Shown here one piece after another: positions 20,342 to 32,700 of a DNA stretch of 64,000 nt. Where the stretch lies: assembly GCA_011009095.1 (NCBI GenBank), contig VTPC01090522.1, forward strand, positions 1 through 64,000. Direction: 5' to 3'. This DNA is from Ignelater luminosus. Its lineage: Eukaryota > Arthropoda > Insecta > Coleoptera > Elateridae. Position 1 is the first letter of the stretch; each line of letters opens with the position of its first letter. The notes beneath the pieces were generated by a model that saw nothing but the letters and a program-made list of their open reading frames with translations, was not told where the DNA came from and did not search any database. Both the position numbers and the translations under genes were made by a program.

Positions 20342-22874
20342 TCACGAGTTATTTTTTTGAGAACTAATACTTTTTAGTTCGAAACCTTTATTTTCAACAC
20401 CTTCTATCTGGTGTTTCCTTCCACTCAATTCCATTTGTATTTGATACAATGACCTACCTTTAGTTTCTGGAACAACAAAAAATACAAAGACTACACTGAG
20501 AATGCAAATCGCTGCAAAAACATAAAACGTAGAATCACCTCCAATAGCCATTTTTATATCAAAGTAAAGGTTTGTAACTAAGAAGGCTATAAGCCAACTG
20601 AATGTGCTTGCAGCTGCAGTGCCCATACCTTTTATTTCTGGTGGCAGTAATTCGGCGCACATCATCCATGGCAAGGCACCATATCCTACAGCAAATGCTA
20701 TATTGAACAATACAAGGCCTAAAAGAGGCATAAAACCTAGATTACTAAGAGTTTGAAGCGAAACAAGCTGTCTTTCAGATAAGGTAAAGAAAGCACCTAT
20801 AATAATTAGACCTAAAGCCATAACAGCACCAGATAATAACAAAACAATTCGTCTTCCAAGTTTATCAATTACTAAGATCCCAAACACTACTGCGATAATT
20901 TGCACAATTCCAATAATAATTGTAGAAATCTTTGGATCTAATTCAGCTCCAGACGATTGAAAGATGTTACTTGTATAAAACAGTACAGCTTTAAAACCTC
21001 CACCCTGCTGGAAAAACATTAGACTAAAGCAAATTCCAAGCGCCTTTTTTGTATTGCTTTTCATTAATGAATCTTTAAAAGAACTTTGATTTTTTCTATC
21101 TTCTTCAATTACCGCTTTAATTTCTTTCAATTCAGTATCTACATCGTATGAATCTCCTCTTAAACGAATTAAAATCGATCTAGCTTCGGCTTCTTTTCCT
21201 TGTTTTATTCTATATAATGGAGTTTCCGACTGAAACAGCATAGCTATCATGAACAAAAAAGGTGCCACAGTTACAATAATAGTACATAGTTGGGCATCCA
21301 CCGCATAGCCTAGTACATAGACAAGCGTAATCCCAAATGGTGTATATCCAGCCATTATTATCAGCGCACCACGAATTTCTTTTTCAGCTATTTCACTTAC
21401 ATATACAGGAAACATTATTAGAAACGCCCCACTGCCCATTCCTGTTATAAACCTTCCAATATTTATCATCATGGTACAATTTGCGAAGACTATAAAAAGC
21501 CATCCACATATAAACAGTGCTGCAATAATCAATAGAGCCACTTTTCTTCCAAGTTTCTCGCTTATGATTCCATTGGGAAAACACATGACCATAGAGCCGA
21601 GTGTTGCACATGATCCAATCCATTTTATGTCACTGCTGTCAATATCGATGTTATTGAAGTTTCCATTTTGTAGTTCATCGGTTATATTGCCAGTCCATCC
21701 TTGTACTGTCCCAGTTGCCAATGCACCCAAACTTACTAAAATGAAATAATTGGTGAGATAACAGAATAGTTAAAAGTTGGGAATGATTTAATTGCAGAAT
21801 TTAATTTCTGAGATACAAGATATTTTTGAGTTTACGAAGTTAAAACTAAAATTGGAATAACAATTATATCTTTTATGTTTGGATTTTTTATAATAAAATC
21901 AAGCAAAAATTATTGAAAATTGATCATTTTAGTCATACGGAGTGGCGCAATATCGCTTTTTTAATCAGAACTCTGCTACAACAATATACAAAAGGTTCAT
22001 AAATGTTTCTGGGTTCAGTTGGCTATAAGATCTAATTTAGATGTGCCGATGCCGCCTTTGTCATTTGTCTGTTTCAAATGTCATTGTCCCGCATTTAGCA
22101 ATTTAATTAATCTTTTGCTAAAATTTGTTGTATTGTTTTACATTTTTTCTTTCTAATTACATTTATTGTACGAAAGAGTCTTTTTCCAGACTAAAGTTGT
22201 AGGTTTATTAACAACTAATTTTAACTTATTAATTCTTCAAAAACAAGATTAGGCAACCATCATAACGACTATGTAATGCGTGTAACGTGACAAACATTCT
22301 AATGCATAAGCAAGGAGGCAAATGCAGTCGCAAGCATGATTTCATAGCCTATCTGACCCAGAAACATTTATGAACACTTTATCTATAGATATAACTAATA
22401 GAATTTTTTAAATTACATCCAAGTCATTTACAGCCAAATATGTTTGATGATATTTTTGATTTTATACATAGTGTAATCTATGGCATGTTATGACACTATA
22501 CTATATGTCCAACGGAAAGCAAAACAGGGAAAAACCTGTGTGGAATTTAAAGATTCTGATTAATCAGTGAAATAGTAACAACACGCTTCATTAAAGTTGT
22601 CTAGTAAGATACTAGCTATTCCAAGTGTGCTGGTACATAGTAATTTATTTACATTACATTTATTTATATTATTTTGGTCTTGAAAACTTTAAATCCTATA
22701 ATAAATTTCCTATAAAGGCCCGTTAAACAGTCTCCAAAAGAATTTTTACTTACTATACCTTCAGGTACCTGATAAAGTAGCAATATATTGTGGTAATCTT
22801 TTTCCTTGTCTTCTTGGTGGTTTGGCTGATAGAGTCTGCTTATTATGAGTTGCACCTAATTCATAATCATTCAT
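20342..22874 (-). CDS. Tret1-like: Facilitated trehalose transporter Tret1-like, gene 3 (inverted, divergent site)
   Basis: Exon 1 is 22874-22769 (35 codons ending GKRLPQYIATLS). Exon 2 is 21735-20342. A 1033-bp phase-1 intron separates them, and the product is 499 residues. Family motifs are present: EKLGRK, GRFITGMGSG, SEIAEKEIRG, DKLGRR, PWMMCAELLPPEIKG and PETKGRS. Several key positions differ from all four paralogues. The TM7 motif reads QQGGGFKAVLFY, with Lys at residue 284 where the others have Asn in GINA. TM10 has Ser at 415 (TFSW) where the others have Asn. The QPET motif reads QSET. By analogy with GLUT1, the Asn in TM7 contacts the sugar. The reading frame is intact, so either the substrate changed or selection relaxed. 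It is the only transporter here on the minus strand. Confidence 0.92.
21988..22382. mobile_element. MITE-like element in the gene 3 intron
   Basis: Inverted ends of about 40 bp: GTTCATAAATGTTTCTGGG at about 21995-22014 and its reverse complement (CCCAGAAACATTTATGAAC) at about 22357-22375. Flanking similarity continues inward. No coding capacity. Confidence 0.65.
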
Positions 22875-23930
22875 TTTTTGTTTAGACTAGAAAATCCTAA
22901 AATTTTTAATACTTTCAACTACACTTTCACAATATTCACTGTTATAATGCATTCAATCTTAAAATATAAATTTTACATTTTAAAATCAAATACGCAGTAT
23001 TTTTATTGGTATTTTTATTACAAAATTAGGTTATTCACAGTTATCATAAAACTATAAAACTAAAAATATATATAAAATTATCTGTATACTAATTGAGTCA
23101 GGAATTAAGTTGTAAACAAAAAAATTAAATAAAATCCATACTTACTTAAATGAAATTCTCTTGTTGACGGTATTACGTAAAATACAAACGTATCATATTA
23201 AGATTCACAAACCATAATGAATTAGCACTAGACAGAATTTAAGTATTTAATGTACAGTCAGCCCTCTACAATGCAGAAATTACGATATTCTCTACATTTG
23301 TTTTCTTATCGTAAAAGATTAAGCTAAAAAAGTAACAATAGCAGAACAAAGTCAAATAATGATAAGAATAAAACGATAATTAGTTCTTCAGTTACATTTT
23401 ATTTACATATTTTAAATGTTTGTATTTATCTATGCTGTACAATCTTATATCAAACTATTTATTATCCTATATCACCTTTTTTACGGTTTATAGCAGGCGG
23501 GAATATATCACTGAAAAGGTAAACTATCTTAATGACAATCTATTAGTATCTCTGATTTCAAAAACTTGAAAATCGTACCTACTGTATACTTTGGTTAAGT
23601 ACCATATGATATTTCTAGAGATTCCAGAAGCAAACCGATGAAAACGCTAAATTTCTACCAAACCACCTAGATGCCTTGTATTTGCAGAAGTTTTAAAAAG
23701 ATTTTCTTGAAACTGAAAACATAATTAGCACTAATAAATAAAGGCTTAAGAATATTACTTTACACAGTTGAAAAGTATTTTATAGCGTTGATACCGTTTC
23801 AACCAGTGGTTTGTTGTAATTAAAATCTCAAACCTTCGTAAAGGTAATTAGTTGGAACTTAAGTGCAAAAGATTAAAAATGTCCTTTTCCATTTCGAAAA
23901 AAAAGTCGAAAAATAAATTAAAAAATTAGA
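22875..23930. other. Upstream of gene 3, no gene seen
   Basis: Very AT-rich. It should hold the minus-strand promoter of gene 3; nothing else is recognisable. Confidence 0.4.
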
Positions 23931-23939
23931 TTTGAATTA

Positions 23940-24830
23940 TGGTCTCTGGGGCAATCCCAGAAAGTATCGGGTCACGTCGTGGAAGCCACCGGAAACCGGC
24001 CAAAACAGCAGCATCTCGATCAAATCAGAAATGCGACACTACCCAAATGCAAGTAGAAATTCTACTCATTTCTCAGCGTCTGTAAATGGCTCCGCAACTA
24101 TGTTCCAGATTCCTCATGTCTCGCCGTCCTGACGGACCTGCTGATAGTCAAGAAAAATGACTTTGAAATTTTTCGGAAGCCAGCGTCTTTAAAAAACTCA
24201 AAAGCCCCCTGATCAGTCCGCTGCCGCTACACCGTCATTACCCTTAGTTACCGTTTGTTTTGCAAACCAACGTGAGTGACATGGGCATGGTTACAAAGTA
24301 GACGGCGACCTGCAAAAGACGATATCATATACCAGCGCTAGATTATGCTTAGATGCCTTCCCTCGAATACCGTCCGTCTAACTTGTAGACAGACAACAAG
24401 TCAAGTTCCTGCACAGTCCACACGCCCAACGAGGACATAGCTGAAGAGTCAGTCGCCAATTCAGCCACCGCCATCATGACCCCGAGGGAAGAAATGCGCA
24501 CAAGAAAATATTCATGTGTCTAGAAGCGCAGCTATCAGAACAGTCCGGTTGGGCGCAAGGTTTCGTACGTAAACAACACCTTTTGCTGATCACCACATAA
24601 TACATCCAGCGCCTGAAAGAAGAAGTGCTTCCTCGATTTGGCCACCCACAAGTGATCCTCTTTGACAACGAGACTCGATTCATTAGCCGTTGGTGGCGAA
24701 TCCCCTGTCGCGGCTGGAAGGCTTAACCATGGTACAGAATTTCACGGAACAACGTAGAAATACGCTTAGGCCCTAACTCGAAAATAATCCTAGAACATCC
24801 AACTGTTAACGGCTCTATTTAGCTTTTAAC
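23940..24830 (+). pseudogene. Ty3/gypsy pol relic (RT end to integrase)
   Basis: At 24089-24190 the frame reads RNYVPDSSCLAVLTDLL then KKNDFEIFRK, the end of a gypsy reverse transcriptase before the RNase H region. At about 24608-24720 it reads RLKEEVLPRFGHPQVILFDN then ETRFISRWW, the integrase core around the second catalytic Asp. The DNG motif is altered to DNE. The intervening RNase H part is shortened and full of stops. No LTRs were recognised. The GC content is higher than in the flanks. Confidence 0.75.
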
Positions 24831-25052
24831 GATGCCAAAATGCAACATTTTGCGCATTTTCCAGTACCTTGCCATATACTGTTACTTGCAAACTTGCAGA
24901 AGACCAAAAATTGACCTCTCTAGAACAGATTGGCCCAGTATCCAGCTCACCGAAAAGCCTTGTCCTCTTACATTCGCCGACCATCATCTCTCAACCCTTA
25001 ACCAATCTATTCCTACAATGCCTGTTATTTCAAATATAATTTTCCTCTATCA

Positions 25053-26513
25053 TCTTGTAACGGCTACTTTGTGTCACCGTTACATTAGGGTTGTTAATCT
25101 GTGCTTTCGAGGTGTACTTGTATTTTTGGTAGTTTTCCCTTACGTAGAGAGTGTTGATATTTAAAAATACACTCTGAGATGTAGGTTATGATTTTCTTTT
25201 TTGGTCCTTATCTATTTTTTTTTTTTGATCAAGTAGGGTTGACAAATTCTGCAAATTTTTATTAATATAGCAAGCGAGACACAGGGTATAAATGTTTTCG
25301 ACGTTGTTATTTCTTTAGGAAGTTCTGAAATTGGACAACTAGCGGGGGACTCCTTTGCGAGAGCAGGCCGTGCGTTACCAGCTATCGCTTCGGGCCGACG
25401 GTGCAGTAGGCTCGAGTTCTTAAGTGCAAAACCCTACAATTAGGGGTGATTTTTTTCTCTTTTTGATTTTGTCGAGACTGGTTGTTGTTTCTTTGTGTCT
25501 ATTTTTTTTTTGAGCAGAAATCTTGGAGCTGTTTACTTATACCGCGAGATTGGAACGGTATGAAGCTGATCATTTAATGAAGCTGAAGTTACATCCAAAA
25601 CTATACTTCTTGTATTTGTCTCTGCATAGTCATTGGTATCTTCCTTGGCTGGATCTTCTTTTTTTTTGGCGAAGATGTTCCTCATCTAATACAGAATCAA
25701 GATGAAGAATTCTTTACCCTCCCTGGTCGTGAAGGGGTTCTACTACGTAGCGTCAATATTTAATTATTAAATTTATTAATGAAATTAAGTTAAACCTTAT
25801 TACCTAAAAGAAATTCTTCGTATGATATTTTTTGATACCAATCACTCTAAATTTCGTTTTTGGCGTTTTTCTTTTGGATTAAAGTAGTTGTTGCACATTT
25901 TGAATGATGTAATGCTTAGTACAGTTTCATTCTAAAATTTGTTTTATTTTTTTTAAATTTCCTGGACGCAAATCTTTAAAGCTTCTTTATTTGGACCTAA
26001 ATTAAAAATATATTCAGTTTCCTAATTACACGTTTTTTTTTCAGCTCCAATATCTTGAACAGATCTGTTCATCGCTGGAGGAAGTTTTTTATGGGTAAGC
26101 TTTTTATATTGTTTCACTTTTGTCCAGGATCGCAAATGGTACTTATATTTTTTTAATTAGAGTTTAATTACCTTAAATAATTTTGCTGTTGACTTCTCTT
26201 TCGTTTTTTGGTAGTTCTGGCGTTGTTGCTTCTTAATAGAAAAGTTAATTAAATATTAACTGAGAATTTTGTCAAAATTTATTGAATTATTTGTTTTCTT
26301 AAAAAATCTTCACTATTATTATTGATTATAATATCGAGTGTTTGTGGTTAATAAAATTTATATGAGGTTTCACTATAAGGTTGGATAAATTTTTGTTTTA
26401 TTGTGTGTATAACCTTCTTATCCACATCTAAGACAACCAACTGAGCTTTTAGCCGGCCTAGTACTAAGACAGATCCTAGTTAATCTAGAGTTAATTAAGG
26501 TCATGTTACATTG
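25053..26513 (-). repeat. Right arm of a foldback-like element, copy B
   Basis: Inverted relative to arm C. It ends near 26513 with CATGTTACATTG. The segment 26390-26470 reads as the reverse complement of the terminal block of C (for example CAACCAACTGAGC and GGCCTAGTACTAAGAC). The segment 25055-25150 matches copy D 35310-35400 (TTGTAACG, then GTTACAT, TAATCTGTGCT and TTGTATTTT). The segment 25225-25310 matches D 35470-35560 (AGGGTTGACAAA). A polar frame at 25523-25705 is not recognisable. Confidence 0.65.
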
Positions 26514-26519
26514 TTTATT

Positions 26520-27720
26520 GTTCCAATCACTAGAAGTTCTTTTTCTGCCTCAATTGATTCATCAAGAAGATCATAGTCTTCTAGAAACATTACTTGCAAT
26601 TTTTTGCAAAGAACTTATTTTAACGCATCCGACGACACCAACATATTTTTTTGTGAAATTTTTCTACTATTAAGATGCCTCGCTAAGTTAAGCACTTTTC
26701 TTGAAACTTCTTAAGCCATATTACAAACTTGAAAACTAAATTGCTTTGTTTAGATCCAGCTCTACAGTTAGTTTTCGCTAATAAGTTTGCCTTTCTACTA
26801 TCCAATTCGGTCCATAGAGTCAGACTTGCCACCCTTGTTCTAGAGCTTCTTCGGGCATGATGCCAAAAAGAAGATCTGCGCATCTTATGATGTTTGCTTT
26901 CTAAATTTTATAAAGGTTTGGGAACATTGTGTACCATCTATGATTACTAATGAAGAAATTCCACTGCTTCTATAAACAACCGTTAGAACTTCTTGGCGTT
27001 AATTTGTCCGCCACTGGCTATTGTTTGGAAAATTACAGTAAACATTCCTTTCAGGCTCGAGTTCTGCAAAAACTTTCTTGGCAGTATCCCCGTCATTGGT
27101 TGTGTCAGAACCTTGTTTAGCAAGGTGTTCAAGGTCTTTCTTTAATTAGTGTTAAACTACTGTTTGCTTTTTTCTCGAGATTTGCGAAAACGTTTCCAGC
27201 CTTAAAGTGAAGAATGTAAGACGTGTAGTACATATTCCAGCAGTTGTATTCAATAGTGTAACAGGGAAATACGAGATTAAAAGCAGGTGGATCATAATCT
27301 TTTTTAACTATTTCTTGTAGATATGGAATTTCGCTCTAGAGACATTAAAATTTTTCTCTTGACATAATGTCCAAAAAGGATCTAGAAGCTTCTAATATCG
27401 TGTTTAAGCCAAGCAGGTGTCTTGAGATAAAGAGACTAAGCAAAGAAATATGTTGGTATATTAAACAGAATTATTAAGATCAAGTACTAACTTTTCCAGA
27501 AGTCTAATTACGATCATCTTGGAGTAGGGAAAACCTTTTAGTGATTAGGGCAACAGTTGGACTTGGAGATTTTATTAGCCACACTTTTTCAAACTTTTTG
27601 GAAAGCAATATCTTCATCTTGAATTACTAATCTTAAATTCTCTTTATGCACGCCCTTATATCGCAATTCTCCAAGACCGACTAGTACGTGAAGCATTTTA
27701 TTTACTAAATAAATTTATCA
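26520..27720 (-). pseudogene. Unidentified decayed coding-like block
   Basis: Minus-strand reading gives long protein-like stretches broken by stops: EYNCWNMYYTSYILHFKAGN, FANLEKKANSSLTLIKE, AKKVFAELEP, IRCADLLFGIMPEEALEQGW and NWIVERQT. The text changes frame several times. It looks like an old transposon or retrocopied gene, but I cannot name the family. Confidence 0.4.
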
Positions 27721-28785
27721 GTTGAAGAAAGTTTTGAAAAAAATTATGAATAAACTAAAAATAAAAAGAGGGAATTTGGTCAAATCAAAACTAATTGTTA
27801 AAAAATCGCTATAACTTTTTGACAAAAGCTATTTCATTGGTATTTACGGCGTATTATTTTGCAGATAAACTTGAAGAAGATGAAAGTTGTAAAATAGCTA
27901 CTGTAGAGCGCTTTTGAGAAAAAGTAGAAAAAACTCCATGCGTTGGGAAATAAAAAAGTTACAAATTTTTGATACCAGAAAAAATTCGGTTTGGACCACA
28001 GTAGAATGGCCAAGATAAAGATTTTCCAAAATAGTGTACCCTCTCAGGATATCACGCTGACTTATGTGATAGTTATTAACCTTTCCAAACAACGAACGAA
28101 CGAGAGGTAATTGTTGTATTGGCTCTTGGGCTACCACACTAACATCTCTGACTACTATTAAACCCTCAACAACCAGCCAAGGCGGTTTAAAGTTGACAAG
28201 TTTATTGTTAGTAAAAAAGAGTCCTGTACTTCAAAGGTGACAAATACTACTGCTAGTGCATTGATACACAAGTTGTGGAAGTCAAGAGGTATTGTACTAT
28301 TGTATTTTATATGAAAGACTAAAACCCAGAAACTAACCAGCACGAAGTCTAAAAGTCGGTGTTTACACTACACGTCTTTCCGGGATTGACCAACAGCCGA
28401 CAGCAACATTAGAGTTCAATTAATACTTTCTTGCAAATAAGATAAAATACTAATTCCACAGCACCTGTCGAGTTTTGACATTAAAAGAAAAGATTTCAGA
28501 TATGGTATAGAATTTAGTCTTGCGCATTTATGTAGACAGAAATCAGGAACAGTAAGTCTGAGAAATTTGGGCACAAACACAAACGTTTTATGAGGGAAAT
28601 GAACAGACTGCTCATAGCTAGAATATTAAATGGACCTTATAATTGTCAGATGCCTAAACACCAAGCATTAAGTAGCAATCTTCTACATGAAAGAAGCCTA
28701 AAACATTAAACTGGGAAGAAAAGTAAAAAAACTGAAAGTGACTTTTATTTTTACATCTGCACTAGGTTTACAGGTTACGTTGCAG
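27721..28785. other. Spacer, nothing recognised
   Basis: No convincing coding, RNA or repeat feature. The frames at 27898-28137 and 28158-28343 (minus) do not resemble known proteins. Confidence 0.35.
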
Positions 28786-28965
28786 AATGTCTGAGTTTGT
28801 TAACAGTTGGTGCAGTACAAGCATGGACAGTATCATAAGTAAGAACTAGGAGTTAATAACTTTTAATGGCAGCAAAACTTAAAATGTTGACTTAAAATGG
28901 ATTGGATAGAGTGCTACCCTTGGTGCTCTAATTCTGTGTTTTTGTACTGGAGTTGAGCTAGGATT
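28786..28965 (+). pseudogene. Tret1-like transporter pseudogene fragment
   Basis: After an acceptor-like TTACGTTGCAG, the sequence reads CLSLLTVGAVQAWT, then after decay DLKWIG, a stop, SATLGALILC and FCTGVELGF. This matches the start of exon 2 in the cluster paralogues (CLGAVAAGAVLGWTGN, then ELKWIGSCATLGAMVVCFPSG). Stops and indels break the frame, and homology fades by about 28965. A vestige of a sixth cluster copy, in the same orientation as genes 1, 2, 4 and 5. Confidence 0.8.
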
Positions 28966-30502
28966 TCGCTGATTTAGTTGGTAGAATGATGGTCTGTTTC
29001 TACTGCATAACTTTAAAAATTAATTTATTAGTGCACTATTTGTTATTTAGATTAAACTTCCATACCATTACGTGGTTGTTATATTTACATCTTAAACATT
29101 TATTGAATATAAAAGGAAGAGATAAAAAAATATTAAAACACTACATAGATTACATTTTTAGAAGCTGTCGCTGTTAACTATAAGACCAACTTCATCTAGA
29201 ACTCAGCAAGATGATTTTCTTGCTGCCTGTATTTTACATTATATTTGTTTAATTTTGAACATTCGTAATGAGCTTGCTTTAAGAATACCTTGCAAAACAT
29301 GTATTTAGATCTTTAAACAATTTTTTTAATATTTATTTAATTTTTCAGCAATTTCTATAATATTTTATAATTAAACTAAGTCGTCAAGAAAGTTATTTCT
29401 TCAGGTTACGTATCTTAGCTGTAAACAATTTATAAATACTAAATAGAAAATTTTATTGACTTACCCTGAATGATAGTAGGTTTCTTCACATATTGGCCTT
29501 CATAAAACTAAATAAATTGTAACCAATTTTTATTTTGCACATTTATTAATGCTATGCGTTTTATCGAATGTTAATAATTGTTTCATTGGTATACGCTGTC
29601 GTTACTATTTCTCCTAAAGACTTATTGTAGATATAAAGAAGACAATATCTAAAGGTTATATGGACAATTAATAAGTTTTATGTTTCACGTTGTCTAGATA
29701 ATATAACGACTGGTATTTAGTTTGCATTTGCATATTCTCTTACTCTCGTTGGAAGTACGGTTTTAGCCTTTCTAGATACGATAAGCAGTTCTAATGACGT
29801 ATATCGTTACTGGGTTATTAAAATATATATAAAAACTTAAATCTGTTAAAATGTTAACCTAGAGAAGTATCTGTTAAATATTTCTAGAGACACACTGTAC
29901 ATTACTTCCACTGCACTAATGGAAGAGAAGTGCACAATGCAATAATTAAACTAAACTTGAATATTTCTAAAGGCTTTGAATAGAAAATATGAGATATCTG
30001 TAAACAATAAAGAAAAATATAAAGAAATGAAAAACCAATATTTAATATAATTTTGTAAAAAGATTAAAGCATTTTCTTATTTACTGAAAATATGTGTTTC
30101 ATTTCTAGAACGTGTCTTAAACTACCATATTAAAATTTTATTCTTATCATGCTACTGCAGTAAATATTTAATAAACTCAGCAATCCTCAAGTGAGTCATC
30201 CATAAATGTTTTGTCTTGTAGATTATTTATATAACGTTGGTATAAAAGACATTTCATTTTCTATTACACTTTATCAGCTTAGAGATTATAAACAATTAAC
30301 TTGCACACATTCTTTGAATGTTATTATAGAATTCATAGATATATTAGTGTTTTCCCTCAAAAGATGTAATTTAATTTTATTTAAGTAGAAAAGGATTTAC
30401 ATAACTATTACAATCAAACTTTAAAGTTTACAATCTAAAATCTAAATCTAATTACTGTTAATTAATGCAAAAAATGAATGAAAATAAAATCCAAATACTT
30501 TA
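28966..30502. other. Very AT-rich spacer
   Basis: Strongly AT-rich with many short stops; no feature recognised. Confidence 0.4.
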
Positions 30503-31320
30503 TTAGTCGAGGGAACTATCGTCACTATCATCAAAAGGAACAAAAATCTTCTGTTTCTTAAAACCAAAACGAGCCCTTGCAGAAATCTCTTCATCCAAAT
30601 TACACATTTTTCTCTTGTTCCAACCAATCTTAGCAACACAACCGCTGCTGGTTGATGGTTCTTCATCACTCAATACTTTCTTTTCTCCAGAAAATCCTCC
30701 CTCCTCTTTATCATTTTGCTTTGATTCAGTTGCATCATCTTCTGAATTATTTTCTTGTCTCTGTTCTTCTGGTGACGGATTAGAATCTCCAAGATCACCA
30801 TTTGGAGTTTCCTCATCGGAAACCCATTCAAACTCATCAGATAAGTCTGAAACAAATATTAAATAATTATTATATTTGATTATCCATCAAACAGTAATGA
30901 TAATAAAAACATTGGGAAAATGAAAAATGGCTGCCATTGAAAGACCTTGGAAGCAACAAATATGTATACCTATGATTCAACCAATGAAGCATCCATGTTT
31001 TCTAATTTTACAATCAATCTTTACTAAATGAATAACAGTTGCATACCTGATATGCTCTCACGATATGATATGGTTTCAGAAGATTCGGAAACTCCAGAAT
31101 CACTTTCAAAATCAATAACTTGATGGTTAGGTTCTGCCATTTCTAATTGTTCTTGAAACTGTCTAAAAGCATTCCGATTCGCCAACCATCTTTCAGGAGA
31201 CCTCTCTCTGTGGTTATCAATCTCGCGACTTACCACAGCTAGAAGTCTTTCCTTGTTGAGATAACCACTGATGGCACTTTCTTTGAGTATTTCGTTCACT
31301 TCTTTTATATTTTCACTCAT
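30503..31320 (-). CDS. Unrecognised acidic, probably disordered protein (205 residues)
   Basis: Two coding exons: 31320-31047 (91 codons plus one base, donor CAG|GTATGC) and 30846-30503 (acceptor TTGTTTCAG). Phase-1 joining gives an uninterrupted 205-residue frame. The N-terminal half looks helical and charged (NKERLLAVVSREIDNHRERS, SPERWLANRNAFRQFQEQLE). The middle is Ser/Glu/Asp-rich (FESDSGVSESSE, EFEWVSDEETPNGD). The C-terminus mixes a basic stretch (GWNKRKM, FGFKKQK) with an acidic tail (FDDSDDSSLD). I recognise no domain. The splice sites and the frame kept across them support a real gene. An AATAAA (30504-30499) overlaps the TAA stop codon. Confidence 0.75.
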
Positions 31321-32029
31321 AATGGATACAAATAATTGCTCTGCTTTACGCGTAAAAGGTGGATAGATACATGCAACAACTCAGTCGTCGTGATTTGCGA
31401 ACCCCACTCCAACAATAGCCAATGAAAAGTGGCGTTATTGTGACGTTGTAACCTTGAAGACTAACCTAACCATACAGAGATTAGACTATTGTTAACTCTG
31501 TCGCGAAATATATTTTGAAAAACTTCAGTTTGTCTAAATATAATTTTGTTAAGGGAATAGATAAAAATTGTATCAGTTTTTTAAATTCATTACGTTCTAA
31601 ATTCTGCTCTGATAACTCTTCAAATAAATAGTATCAATTGTTTTTTATTTCGTGTTTAACTGATTGTGTCCAAAAGAATTTCAAACAGGCGTTGATATGC
31701 ACCACGCAAAATGTTATTTGAGACATATCTGTTCATTTAATTTTTTGAAACTATATCCATACCATATTTTTTCTTTTTCTTAATTTTTTATAATAATAAG
31801 TTAATTAGAGATTTTGAATTCGGTATCAAGGTTTCCCTAAGATTTCTTGTTTACTTAATACTTTCACTCTTTTTTTGTTTGCTATTCCTTCCAATTTTGT
31901 AAATAAAGTTGCTAGATAGTGACTCTTAAACACGGGCTATAATAACGAGGGCAGCAACTTTTTATTCGCTTCATAGTTACCCATGTTGTTGAATAAATTT
32001 ACAGAATACAAATTAAAGCTTTACTGGTT
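31321..32029. other. Upstream of the acidic-protein gene
   Basis: Promoter side of the minus-strand gene; nothing else recognised. Confidence 0.35.
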
Positions 32030-32700
32030 ACCAAGTCACCTACCTGCTTTGCCCTTGATTTCCATATATTCCCAATTAAAAAAAAGAAGCAGGCTAGAAT
32101 ATTTCACCTCCTCGCCCAATCCGACGACGTAGAAGATTTTGGTATTATGGGCGGGAGCACCATCATGCTGGAACCATATATCTTCGTGAATACTCAAATT
32201 TAAATTATTTAAAGCTAGCATCTCATTATGATGATGATAAATAATTTTCAGCACAAATATTTCCATTAATAAAAAAATGTCCTATATTGTTAATACCTAC
32301 AATACCAGCCCAAACATTAACTTTGGATGGTCGTTATGTTTTACTGATGTTATACAAATACAAATTGTTTCTACACCAATACCTGGAATTTTGTGAGTTC
32401 ACTTCGCCGGTAACATAGAAAATGGTTTCGTCCACAAAATGAATTTTTGTAATATTTCTGGATTAGTATTAGCTCGCAGAAAGTAATTCTGTGTTCGAAA
32501 TCGTTCGCAATTAGGTCTTAATGGTTCTGAAAATGATACGACGTATATTTTTCTTTTTTTAACAGCTTCTGGATACTTCTTCTACTTACTGTTGTAGATC
32601 GGCTAAATTCTCTTAAGGTCGTGCTTCTGTTATTATCAACTAAATTAGTAATCTCATTACATTTTTACTCAGTGAGAACAGGCTTAGCCCTCAGTCGTTT
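32030..32700 (-). pseudogene. Tc1/mariner-like transposase relic
   Basis: Minus-strand blocks: FVDETIFYVTGEVNSQNSRY, then KVNVWAGIVG, GHFFINGN and WFQHDGAPAHNTK. These are the first and second Asp motifs of a DD41D- or DD34D-like transposase, different in sequence from the copy at 2796-4171. Several stops and frameshifts; the third Asp motif is not visible. Confidence 0.7.
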
